In this document: one piece after another, positions 1 through 7,502 of the stretch
Layout of the letters: every line of letters starts with the position of its first letter
Position numbering within the stretch: the stretch's first letter is position 1
Assembly (NCBI GenBank): GCA_003427395.1
Contig: BFEA01000040.1
Location: forward strand, 1,897,363-1,925,311
Origin: Chara braunii
Taxonomy: Eukaryota > Streptophyta > Charophyceae > Charales > Characeae
Length of the DNA: 27,949 bases
Direction of reading: 5' to 3'
Made by a program: the position numbers and the translations under genes
The notes under the pieces: generated by a model
Database searches by the model: none
What the model was told of the DNA's origin: nothing
What the model saw: the letters and a program-made list of their open reading frames with translations, nothing else

Positions 1-15
1 CCTTCCGCAGGTTCT

Positions 16-55
<40 letters not shown>

Positions 56-130
56 GTGAGGGTCAGGTTCAATGAACCTTCTCACAGCGCCCCCAGCGGC
101 AATTCGCCGAGATCACTGGTGCGATCTTAC
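1..130 (-). rRNA. 18S rRNA 3' end, partial and slightly degraded
   Basis: Read on the minus strand, this ends with the near-universal 3' tail of eukaryotic 18S rRNA. The recognisable blocks are ATTTAGAGGAAGGAGAAGTC, GTAACAAGGTTTCCGTAGG and CCTGCGGAAGG at the window edge, with TTCATTGAACC and GTGATCTCGGCGAATTGCC further in. Two departures from the usual sequence are visible. A T:A change lies in the last helix (the minus strand reads GGAGAACC instead of GGTGAACC). About 6 extra bases separate TTGAACC from the CACCATTTAGAGG block. Similarity fades beyond about 130. Since the rest of the gene should follow and does not, I take this as a detached rDNA fragment rather than a working gene. Confidence 0.85.
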
Positions 131-540
131 CCCCCTTTTATGAAGCCGTACTCCCTCTGTGGTGTTCTGCCTGCTCGTCCTCACTGGTCGCAATGTGCCA
201 CGTGGCGATGGACCGGTGGGTTTCAAAAACCACGACAAGTAATTGGCTTGTCGCGATCGCGACCTGCCACCATTCTCGCAGGAGGGGACGTGTCGCTCGT
301 GACAGCCTTTCGTCGGGGTCGGAACGCCTGCCTGCCACCTGTCCCTGTCTCCTTCTCATTGTCCGCCTCCCTCCCTCTTCATCCTCCTCCTTTCCCTCTC
401 GAATAAGTCTATCGAGCAGTTGCCCTGTGTCGGGATCCGTGCTCAGGCCTTGATTGCGACGCTACCCTTCTGCGATCCGATCTGATCACATGTCGGGATC
501 GGTGCCTCCCAGGCCTTTCTCGAGATCCTTCCACTGGACC
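131..540. other. Unassigned spacer
   Basis: No convincing gene is seen here. The short open frames have no recognisable motifs. A perfect 14-bp palindrome (GTCGCGATCGCGAC) lies at 250-263. A loosely repeated CGGGATC...AGGCCTT motif occurs near 429-450 and 493-516. Confidence 0.5.
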
Positions 541-1370
541 TCTGCTTCGTCATGCCGTCATCCTTCTCCTCCCTCCTCTCTCCTCCCTCCCTCTACCTCC
601 TCTCTCACGCTCCTCTCTCTCCCTTCTCTCTCTCCCTCCATCTCCTCTCTCCGTCCACCTCCTCTCTCCCTCCACCTCCTCTCTCCGTCCACCTCCTCTT
701 TCCCTCCACCTCCTCTCTCACCCTCCTTTTTGTATTCCTGCGTGTTTTAGCAGCATCGTGACCGGCGTGGCAATGAGCTATCAAGCAAGCATCCGAAATC
801 GACCTGCATGGCAACTCAGCGAGGAGGCATGTGGCAGACAAAGTGCCCCACAAGCCTTCTCCAACGCCTCCCACCTCAACTCTTCTCCCTGAACGTCTTC
901 CTCCGTCACGCCCTCTTCCTTTTCCACTGCCTCCCCTTGCTCCTCGTGCTCCTGCTCACTCCGGTTCGTGCGTAGTATGATCCTAAAATCGAGTTGACAT
1001 GCCACATTGCATGCATGCCGTTGCCGCAACTTGCCACGTCATCATCATCATCTATCATACTTCCACGTCCTCCTCCACCTCTACCTCTGCTAGCTCTTCT
1101 CCTCTTCTCCTCTTCTCCTCTTCTCCTCTTCTCCTCTTCTCTGACTCTCTTCCTCCTCTTCCTCCTCCCTCCCCTTCTTCTTCTTCCTCTCTGGCTGCTC
1201 AACTTCTTCCTCCTCCTCCTCCTCCTCCTCCTTCGTCTGGCGTTCTTCCTCCTCCTTCCTCCTCCTCCTCCTTTTCTTCTTCTTTCGCCTGGCCTTCTTC
1301 CTCCTCTTCCTCCTTCCTCCTCCTCCTCCTCCTCCTCCTCCTCCTCCTCCTCTTCTTCTTCTTCTTCTGA
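540..1370. repeat. Polypyrimidine simple-sequence tract (CT/CTC/CTTCTC)
   Basis: The plus strand is almost purely C and T at about 540-735 and 1075-1370, with a more ordinary stretch at 740-1070. Repeat units include CTCTTCTC near 1098-1140 and (CTC)n near 1310-1350. Reading frames across it encode only low-complexity Ser/Leu/Pro or, on the other strand, Arg/Glu/Lys runs, so they are not genes. Such polypurine-polypyrimidine mirror tracts can form triplex DNA; that is general knowledge, not shown here. Confidence 0.9.
633..717 (+). repeat. 17-bp tandem repeat, five units, alternating variants
   Basis: Five consecutive 17-bp units of the form TCCNTCCACCTCCTCTC are seen at 633, 650, 667, 684 and 701. 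The fourth base alternates C, G, C, G, C. This implies a 34-bp higher-order unit that was duplicated after the 17-mer diverged. Confidence 0.8.
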
Positions 1371-1559
1371 CGTTGAGGGAGGAGAGTGCGATGATCTCCG
1401 GGTTGGTGGAAGCCCCTTGATAAATGCCGGTGCGCAACCAGCTTGCGGGTCGGGTATGTGCGGATTACGAGCTATGGTGTGATCCGTGCAGGTGCATTGA
1501 TGACTTTTTTTGTCAATGTAAGCGTGACCGCGTGGCGATTGGCCTGGCTGCTTCATTCG
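1371..1559. other. Unassigned spacer between polypyrimidine tracts
   Basis: This is ordinary-complexity sequence separating the two pyrimidine arrays. No motif or gene is recognised. It starts with TGACGTT (1368-1374), the same heptamer that ends the second array. Confidence 0.4.
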
Positions 1560-1776
1560 ATTCTGTTCTTCTTCCTTCCTCCTCTTCCTTCCCTCTTTGT
1601 CTCTTCTTCTCTTCTTCTTCCCCTTCTTCCTCTTCCTCCTCCGCCTTCTCTTCTTCATCCTCCTCTCCTGCTGCTCCTCGTCTTGCCCTTCTTCTTCTTC
1701 TTCTTCTTCTTCTTCTTCTTCCAGTTCCCCTCCTCCGCCTCCTCCTCCTCCTCCTCCTCCTCCTCCTCCTCCTCCT
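1560..1776. repeat. Second polypyrimidine tract (CTT)n and (CTC)n
   Basis: The plus strand is C/T-rich with uninterrupted CTT triplets near 1690-1720 and CTC triplets near 1738-1775. Like the first array it ends in TGACGTT (1776-1782). That suggests the two arrays and their border may have arisen by duplication. Confidence 0.85.
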
Positions 1777-1923
1777 GACGTTCAGAGCGATGGTTATGTC
1801 TGTGCACGTGTGATGAAGACATTGTTCCTTTGCACAGATAACCAGCTATTGGCCTAAGTATTTCAATTCACTGTCAATTCACTTCTTCTTCAAATTGTCT
1901 TGCCATGTATTCCTGTTCAACGT

Positions 1924-2061
1924 ATGCTAAGAAAAATGATGTTGCTTTACAAAGATGCTAAATTTCAACAACGCTGGATCTCTGAGATGAAATTATTGAA
2001 TCCTGAATTTTTGGAACAGATTGACTTGATATTGCAATCAAAACAAAAACTCAGAGAATGA
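1924..2061 (+). CDS. Hypothetical 45-codon ORF, AT-rich, possibly organellar
   Basis: This small ATG-to-TGA frame encodes a highly charged, helix-forming peptide. It starts MLRKMMLLYKDAKF and ends QSKQKLRE. I do not recognise the family. It lies just upstream of clear mitochondrial fragments and shares their base composition, so it may be the 3' end of a mitochondrial gene. It could equally be chance in AT-rich DNA. No promoter or transit signal is visible. Confidence 0.25.
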   Translation: MLRKMMLLYKDAKFQQRWISEMKLLNPEFLEQIDLILQSKQKLRE

Positions 2062-2560
2062 TACCACCCTCTAAGCGTAAGTATTTCTCAGTAAAGAAAA
2101 CGCAAGAGAGCCCATAGGATCACATATACAAACGATTTATTTTTATAATTAATTTCGCCAGATTACAGAATACATACGTATATGGCCTTCCCCGGAGAAG
2201 GATTGAGTTTGTGAGTGAAGTGAGACCCGTGACGTTATATTCAAGTCTATATACAATACATACTCCAATTGGCATCTATCTATAGATAGTAAGCCATCGT
2301 AGTGCGATCGATATATATCTCCTCGATACGATAGATGTGGGACGAAATGATATGTGGGATGAAATGATATGTGGTATGAAATGTATTTGATCCATATATT
2401 AAGACCATATAATCGCTATAAATAATAAAGGTATGTATTCCATTCTCCATTCGGCGAACGTGCTTTATTTATGCATCTTTCTACGCTTCGTTTTAATGCG
2501 CCGTCAGTGCCCTACCTGTATGCTTTCTTTTCATTAAATTCATAATCCAGGCCGTTCAGA
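2062..2560. other. AT-rich unassigned region with a 17-bp triplicate
   Basis: There is no recognisable gene. Three 17-bp units of the form ATGTGGGAYGAAATGAT lie at 2335-2385. The segment interrupts otherwise mitochondrial-like sequence. It could be a solo LTR or other insert, but I see no clear terminal repeats to prove that. Confidence 0.4.
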
Positions 2561-2768
2561 CTGCTGTAACTGGGCTCATCATGCTATGTTAGCTGGTTTA
2601 AAACAACAAGCCCTTTATGGTATATTAGCCACTATTCTTCTAGCTTTAGTTTTTACTGCATTTCAAGGAATGGAATATGTAGACACCCCTTTTACCATTT
2701 TTGATGGGATGTATGGCTCTACATTTTTTTTTAGCTACTGGATTCCATGACTTTCATGTCATCGTAGT
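2561..2768 (+). pseudogene. cox3: Mitochondrial cox3 internal fragment (NUMT)
   Basis: In a shifting plus-strand frame this encodes the well-conserved middle of cytochrome c oxidase subunit III. The blocks are WAHHAMLAGLKQQALYGI, LALVFTAFQGMEYVDTPFTI and FDGMYGSTFF, then ATGFHDFHVIV. Cox3 is a membrane subunit of respiratory complex IV and is normally encoded in plant mitochondrial DNA. Here it is broken. One base is missing at the first W codon near 2575, and one extra T lies in the T9 run near 2724-2732. Both ends of the protein are absent. It joins directly to nad6 sequence near 2768, so it is a nuclear-type relic. Confidence 0.88.
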
Positions 2769-2970
2769 TGGACGAATCTGGAAACTTTAGGAAATTTACT
2801 TTATACCACTTATTTTTATTTGTTTCTGGTTTCGAGTCTTATTTTATTAGTGGCCATGATTGGAGCTTATAGTACTTACCATGCATAAGACTACTCGAGT
2901 AAAAAGAAAAGATGTTTTTCATCAAAATATGATAGATTTTCAAAAGACTATAAAAAAAATACGACAATAG
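2769..2970 (+). pseudogene. nad6: Mitochondrial nad6 3' end (NUMT)
   Basis: This encodes the C-terminal part of NADH dehydrogenase subunit 6 (complex I). The blocks are ETLGNLLYTTYF, LFLVSSLILLVAMIGA and, after an extra base near 2868, LTMHKTTRVK and DVFHQNMIDFQKTIKK. It ends with the natural-looking stop CAATAG at 2965-2970. The inserted base gives a frameshift before the conserved MHKTT motif. The upstream two thirds of the gene are missing. It is fused to cox3 on its left and followed after four bases by a tRNA-like sequence, an arrangement consistent with mitochondrial DNA. Confidence 0.87.
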
Positions 2971-2974
2971 AAAA

Positions 2975-3012
2975 AATTTAGTAGCTCAGTGGTTAGAGCA
3001 AATGATTGTTAA
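2975..3012 (+). pseudogene. trnN: 5' half of a mitochondrial-type tRNA-Asn (GUU)
   Basis: The sequence has a 7-base acceptor strand, TA at positions 8-9, and a D-arm with paired GCTC (2984-2987) and GAGC (2996-2999). The anticodon stem strand is AATGA, with loop TTGTTAA and anticodon GTT at 3008-3010. The following bases GTGCG cannot pair with AATGA, and no T-arm follows. The tRNA is therefore cut off in the anticodon arm, right where the mosaic switches to other sequence. Confidence 0.6.
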
Positions 3013-3178
3013 GTGCGTCGATTTTGACTTCTTTGTGGAGGATGGAAGAAATTCTAGCAGACTATATTTACCATGAAGTAACACAATTTTTTTTTATTTT
3101 TTTTTTGAGAGTGTTTGTTTTAATAATCATCAAATATGTATTTTTAATTTTTTTTTGTGTTTGTTTTAGTGTCATCTA
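3013..3178. other. AT-rich unassigned segment
   Basis: T-rich sequence without a recognisable gene. A TTTTTTT...GTGTTTGTTTTA motif occurs twice (about 3098-3122 and 3150-3170), a loose local duplication between two mitochondrial fragments. Confidence 0.4.
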
Positions 3179-3295
3179 AAATGACCCGAAACTGGGTGGT
3201 CTAGCCATGAGCAGGTTGAACAGAGTCCTAACGGGCCTTGGAGGACCGAACCCACGTATGTGCCAAAATACGGGGATGACTTGTGGCTAGGGGTA
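3179..3295 (+). pseudogene. rrnL: Mitochondrial large-subunit rRNA fragment
   Basis: This is an internal stretch of bacterial/plant-mitochondrial LSU rRNA. Recognisable blocks are TGACCCGAAACTGGGTGGTC, TAGCCATGAGCAGGTTGAA, GGCCTTGGAGGACCGAACCC and ACGGGGATGACTTGTGGCTA. In intact rRNA it belongs to domain II of the 26S rRNA. Only about 115 bases are present, so it is a relic with no function of its own. Confidence 0.85.
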
Positions 3296-3400
3296 AATAA
3301 AAAAAGAGTAAGAATCAATCATCCGAATATTGATTCTGCAACGTATTTTACGCTTCATGCCTTTTGCCCCATAGGCGCATGAGCACTTATAGAAAAACTG

Positions 3401-3592
3401 GTTGTAGAAGCACCCAAAGGAGAATTTGGTGTATATTTAGTTAGCAACGGAACTAATCGTCCTTATCATTGTAAAATTCGAGCACCTCGTTTTGCTCATT
3501 TACAAGGGCTTGATTTTATGTCGAAACATCACAGACTCGCAGATGTGGTTACTATCATAGGTACGCATGATATTGTGTTCGGTACTAGATAG
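3401..3592 (+). pseudogene. nad7: Mitochondrial nad7 3' end (NUMT)
   Basis: The open frame encodes the C-terminus of the 49-kDa subunit of complex I. Blocks are [43 protein letters not shown] and [16 protein letters not shown], then TR and a stop at 3590-3592. The last few residues are shorter than usual for the family. Sequence upstream of 3400 does not continue the gene in frame. At 3593 the sequence switches to an inverted group II intron end, so this is another rearranged mitochondrial fragment. Confidence 0.87.
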
Positions 3593-3770
3593 TCACCTAT
3601 CATACGGCTCTCCAACTCAACTTACGATTAGGATAGATAGATATTTCTGGATATATGCCCCTTTCTCCATGAAGTGGGTGATGTTGAGTATAGCCTTATT
3701 ATCCGACACTTTTTTAGATCCCTTCCCAATTCAGTTATTAAATGAAATTATTCATTCAATTAAATTACAT
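3593..3770 (-). pseudogene. Group II intron 3' end, truncated in domain V
   Basis: The minus strand reads GAGAGCCGTATGATAGGTGA at 3593-3612, which matches the first strand and loop of a typical organellar group II intron domain V (GAGCCGTATG...). The returning strand (GTACGGTTC-like) and domain VI are missing. The break falls exactly at the border with nad7. The AT-rich upstream part (to about 3770) is probably intron domain IV or maturase remnant, but I cannot verify that. Confidence 0.5.
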
Positions 3771-3771
3771 T

Positions 3772-4029
3772 GCGGGGGGGCACCTCAATCTGGTGGTAGC
3801 CAGACTTCAGATCTATCTTGCTGAAGTATCTGCAACCCTACAATTGATCTAGAAGGTCGTCAAATCGAGGAAGGGGTTCCACATTCTTTATCGTTACGGA
3901 ATTCAATCCTCGGTAGTCAATGCACAGTCTAAGTTCTCCTTCCTTTTTGGGCACGAATAGTAAAGGTGCGCCATAATTGACCGGCCCCATGTAATTCAGA
4001 ATCATTTTAGTATGTTCATCTGATTGCAT
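3772..4029 (-). pseudogene. Ty3/gypsy reverse transcriptase fragment with in-frame stop
   Basis: The minus-strand frame begins [20 protein letters not shown] and continues with [43 protein letters not shown], then a TAG. It then runs on in the same frame as GCRYFSKIDLKSGYHQIEV. These are the first blocks of a Ty3/gypsy reverse transcriptase, including the FSKIDLKSGYHQI block with the first catalytic aspartate. The TAG stands where the family has Gln. The YxDD block, RNase H and integrase are absent, so the fragment is dead. It abuts the mitochondrial mosaic at about 3770. Confidence 0.88.
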
Positions 4030-4635
4030 CTGGATTCAAACTTGGGTCTGTATTTCAACAGTCCATGGGTGTAGCAACTGCGCTAGGCCCGTTGGTAGGT
4101 TGATGTCTTTGGACAGACCGCCTGGAAGCTGGATGTATTTGAACCCAATGTATTTGGGCCAACTTGCAGTCCAGATGCAGCGATACTGGCTGGGCTTTAT
4201 ATTTAATGAAGATGGTAGTATTACTCCGTCCAGTCGATCAAACGAACTTTGATGGGATGGAACGGGTTACACTACCATGATTCTTCCCCAACACAGCGCT
4301 CCCTGATTATAAATGTATACAAGCTACCTTCCGGGCCCCATACAGTCAAAATGAGGGTTGCGTTGTGTTGTGCTCCGGGGAAAGACGGTGTCCAAGCTTG
4401 CAATCCCAGCAGGTTATCCTTTTTAGAATCTTCAGATTCATAACCAGAATAGCCAGAGGCATGCTAATTTTGACTGAGGACAGCTGGACCCCATCCTATT
4501 TTGGATGACTGGGTGGGGTGGGTCGAACGAGTCTTAAGGCCTATTTTGGCTGATTGCCTGGGTTCAATGGGTTCTAAGAGTCCTAAAACCCATTCAACCC
4601 AAGCCCTCAGCCAGAATAGCATGGTCTCTACTCTG
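4030..4635. other. Unassigned, possibly retroelement-derived; holds a dispersed repeat
   Basis: The minus strand upstream of the Ty3 fragment stays readable for about 65 codons, interrupted by one TGA. It shows nothing I can assign, although it may be the same element. At about 4311-4400 the motifs AATGTATACAA, CTGTG/GTGCTCC-GGGGAA and GACGGT recur in the same order at 23605-23690. This suggests a dispersed repeat, perhaps an LTR. No other gene is seen. Confidence 0.35.
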
Positions 4636-4661
4636 TGTGTGTGTGTGTGTGCGCGCGCGCG

Positions 4662-4744
<83 letters not shown>
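4636..4744 (+). repeat. Compound microsatellite (GT)n(GC)n(GA)n
   Basis: Alternating GT repeats (about 4636-4650) pass into GC repeats (4651-4661). A GA run of nearly 80 bases (about 4665-4743) follows. Frames through it give only Arg-Glu or Ser-Leu runs and are not genes. Confidence 0.95.
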
Positions 4745-4748
<4 letters not shown>

Positions 4749-4908
4749 GTGTGTGTAAACACATAGGTTGTCCTCAGCATGGGAAAAGACCATGCACCAT
4801 ACCATCACAACACCTAGGTGGAGGACACACTCTGAGTGAGTCGAGTCCTGGATAACCCTCAAAGTAATACAACCAAAAAGCACACAGAAGCAACAAGAGA
4901 CAACTAGC

Positions 4909-5870
4909 GGCATCAATGCACATAGGTTGGAGAGCATGGGGGAGGCGGGTGGGCAGACAAGCAGCCCAAGGTAGCGAGGGAAAAGGCAATGAGCTAACCG
5001 ACAGGCAGGCCAAAGAAGCAAAACGAAAAAGAAAAACACACAAAAATCACAAGTACAAAGTAAAGACAAAGACTGAAAAAAAGAACTGATGATATATTGT
5101 TTCGTCGGAGTTGCACCGACTCATCAGGAGGCTGAATCCTCGACAATCTGCGGAATGCCCGAATTGATGGTTTGGGTCATGAACCCTTTGACCCAGCTTG
5201 GACTGTCCACAAACAGAACAAAACAGCAGGCAACAACTCAGCGAAGCACCGGGCAACACTGCCTGAGCAACCCAACTGCACAATGTCAAAGAACTACCTG
5301 CATGGATGACACGGCAAGTGGATGATTAGTGGGGCAACAGCGCAGTGAAGCACAAGGCAACACCAACACAACAGCCAAACTCCACGGCACACAAGCAAAG
5401 AATGGGGAAGGCACGACATGCAGATAGGCGACAAGGCAGCAGTGCAGCGAAACACAAGGCAACACCAACAATGCAGCAAACCACACAGTGAACACAGCAA
5501 GCTGCAAAGCATGACAGGCAGCAAGGCAGTGGCGGAGCACAAACAAGGCAGTCTGCACATCCAACAGAGAGCAAAATCCGGCACATCACCTACTCACGTC
5601 ACAAGCAAACCCCGCAGACTGTTGGTTCCCACCACCCGCTGAGCCAGGGAGTCTCTTCGAGAGACGTCTGTCATCACCCGTAGACCATATGCCCCACACA
5701 GACATCACGAAACAGAACGGCCCCCATATTAGTGTTACAGGCACTCCAAACACCCCGACACCGACTGTTTTGCACTTCCTAAAGGTGCTCATTCGACCAC
5801 ACAGAAAGCCCTGGGAAAAAACAGGAGGAAGGACAAACAACAAGAGAAAGACAAACATTCAACACCTCAG
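4909..5870. repeat. Dispersed repeat unit, copy A (about 1 kb)
   Basis: Copy A and copy B (6286-7275) share the same blocks in the same order. These include ATAGGYTGGAGRGCAYGGG, TTGATGGTTTGGGTCATGAA, ACAACTCAGCGAAGCACC, CAGCGCAGTGAAGCACAAGG, CCCGCAGACTGTTGGTT and TAGACCATATGCMCCACA. No coding potential is credible on either strand. The family is unknown. I see no terminal repeats or target duplications, so it may be a segmental duplication or a non-autonomous element. Confidence 0.75.
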
Positions 5871-5944
5871 GAGAAGAATACGCATCTGAGACGGAGTCAA
5901 GTCGAAAGACAATCCTTCAAGTACTACAAGCAAACAGACTACCT

Positions 5945-6234
5945 GAACAACACGAGGCAGCAAAAGAAGAGTCAAACAAACGGCAATGAAGCAAAAGGCA
6001 TGAGGCAACAAAGACATTGGACGAAAAGCGGCAGCAAGGGACATAGGCTGGAGGGCATGGGGGAGGTGGGTGCTCTTATACACATCTAGATGTGTATAAG
6101 AGACAGGAACAACACGAGGCAGCAAAAGAAGAGTCAAACAAACGGCAATGAAGCAAAAGGCATGAGGCAACAAAGACATTGGACGAAAAGCGGCAGCAAG
6201 GGACATAGGCTGGAGGGCATGGGGGAGGTGGGTG
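5945..6234. other. Tn5/Nextera adapter junction flanked by an exact 128-bp duplication (artefact)
   Basis: Bases 6088-6106 are the complete 19-bp Tn5 mosaic end AGATGTGTATAAGAGACAG. The 15 bases before it (6073-6087) are its inverted partner, missing its outer four bases. This head-to-head arrangement is the junction adapter of Nextera mate-pair libraries. On either side lies the same 128-bp sequence, 5945-6072 and 6107-6234, which appears identical. The straightforward reading is that a chimeric mate-pair read was built into the assembly. Frames crossing the junction contain the adapter-derived peptides SYTHLDVYK and MCIRDR and must not be annotated as proteins. Confidence 0.95.
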
Positions 6235-6335
6235 GGCAGGCAGCACGTTACTTGGCTGGAGGGCATGGGGGACGCAGGTGGGCAGGCAGCAAGCGGCATA
6301 GGCTGGAGGGCACGGGCGAGGTGGGTGGGCAGACA
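6193..6335 (+). repeat. Subrepeat of about 47 bp, three copies
   Basis: The motif GCTGGAGGGCAYGGGSGANG...GGTGGGCAGRCA occurs three times in a row within copy B, at about 6209, 6254 and 6303. Copy A carries only one (about 4928-4965). The expansion is therefore specific to copy B and is independent of the adapter artefact, although the first unit overlaps the artefactual duplication. Confidence 0.65.
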
Positions 6336-7275
6336 AACAGCGTTAGGCAGCAAGGAAAAGGAACAGGCCAGAAAGAAGCTAGGCAAAGAAACAACAACCA
6401 GGCAGACAAAAAAGTACCAAAAAACGCAAAGTAAAAGGGAAAAAAAACTGATGATAGATTGTTTCATCAGATGCGCACCAGCTTATCAGGAGGCCGAACC
6501 CGCGGCAATCTGCGGAATCCCCATATTGATGGTTTGGGTCATGAACCCCTTGACCCATGTTGAAGGCAGACTGTCCACAAGCGGAACACAGCAGTAGGCA
6601 ACAACTCAGCGAAGCACCAGGCAACGCTGCCAGAGCTACCCAACTGCTCAATGCCAAAAACGACTGCAAGGATTGAAAGGCAAGTGGACGAGCAGCACGG
6701 CAACAGCGCAGTGAAGCACAAGGCAACACCAACACTACAGGCACACTACACGGCACACAAGCACACACATGGTTAACGGGGACCCCCAGTTTCAGCTCCT
6801 GACTAACAGGTCCATAACTGAAACGAGGGTTCGGGGGTCAAATTTAGGGCCTCCGTTAACTGCCTCTCCACACGCAAGGAACGGGAATGGCAAGGCATGC
6901 AGATGGGCAGCAAGGGCAGTGCAGGGAAGCACAGAGCAACACTAACACTGCAGCCACAGCAGCTTGCAATGAACAACATGCGACACAAGCAGGACCAGGC
7001 AGCAAGGCAGTGGTGCAACACAGACAACACGGAGTGAAGGGGCACGTCACCTGCTCACATCGCGAGTGAACCCCGCAGACTGTTGGTTTCCCCACCGCCC
7101 GCTGAGCCAGGGAGTCACTCAACAGACTTCTATCATCACCCATAGACCATATGCACCACATAGACATCACAAACGGAGCGGCTCCCCTAAGAGTCCTGCA
7201 GGCACTCCAAACAACAGACCACCTACTCTTTGGCACTTCTTAACGGTGCTCACTCAAACATACAAAAAGTAAAGA
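6286..7275. repeat. Dispersed repeat unit, copy B (about 1 kb)
   Basis: This is the second diverged copy of the unit at 4909-5870, in the same orientation. Matching blocks lie about 1,360 bp apart on the left side and about 1,460 bp apart on the right side. Most of the extra length comes from an 89-bp insert at 6772-6860. It has no credible gene. It lies directly upstream of the MULE gene but shares no visible inverted match with the sequence downstream of it. Confidence 0.75.
6772..6860. mobile_element. 89-bp foldback insert with GTTAACGG ends
   Basis: The insert begins GTTAACGG and ends CCGTTAAC, a perfect 8-bp terminal inverted repeat. Nested inside are CAGTTTCAG and CTGAAACG. It interrupts copy B at a place where copy A is continuous, so it behaves as an insertion. 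A related sequence in the opposite orientation lies at 17786-17942: both share AATTTNAG/GTTTCAG, TTAGTCAG, AGCTGAAA and GGTCCCCGTTAACCAT in order. I could not define a clean target duplication. Confidence 0.55.
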
Positions 7276-7354
7276 AAAAAAGGAGGAACAGTGACATGCA
7301 AAGAAAACAGCAAAAAAGGTAAACAAATAAAGGAAAGGAAAGACATGCATAACT

Positions 7355-7391
<37 letters not shown>

Positions 7392-7502
7392 CATGTGCAC
7401 TGTGTGACAGGTATTATTGACTCTGGTGGTTGGCGCTGTGCCAATGGTCACTGTTTCTAAAGTCGACAGTCTGATCGCTGCCTCTTAATTTGTCACAGTT
7501 GC
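7276..7502 (+). promoter_or_regulatory. Upstream region of the MULE gene with (GT)n tract
   Basis: This holds a (GT)n microsatellite at about 7357-7386, then a mixed sequence up to the ATG at 7503. I see no convincing TATA box or terminal inverted repeat. Calling it the promoter is based on position only. Confidence 0.25.

Noticed and set aside
906-1658. Long minus-strand frame rich in Arg, Lys and Glu (and mirrored Ser/Leu-rich plus-strand frames)
   Set aside because: It is a translation of polypyrimidine simple repeats, with no domain and open in several frames at once.
4464-5069. Minus-strand frame of 201 codons and others through GA microsatellites (also at 11.2-11.9 kb)
   Set aside because: Serine-leucine or arginine-glutamate runs come from (GA)n. 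The flanking parts belong to the 1-kb repeat and have no homology I recognise.
5859-6467. Minus-strand 202-codon frame with an apparent internal duplication
   Set aside because: It crosses the adapter junction; the duplication and the SYTHLDVYK segment are artefacts.
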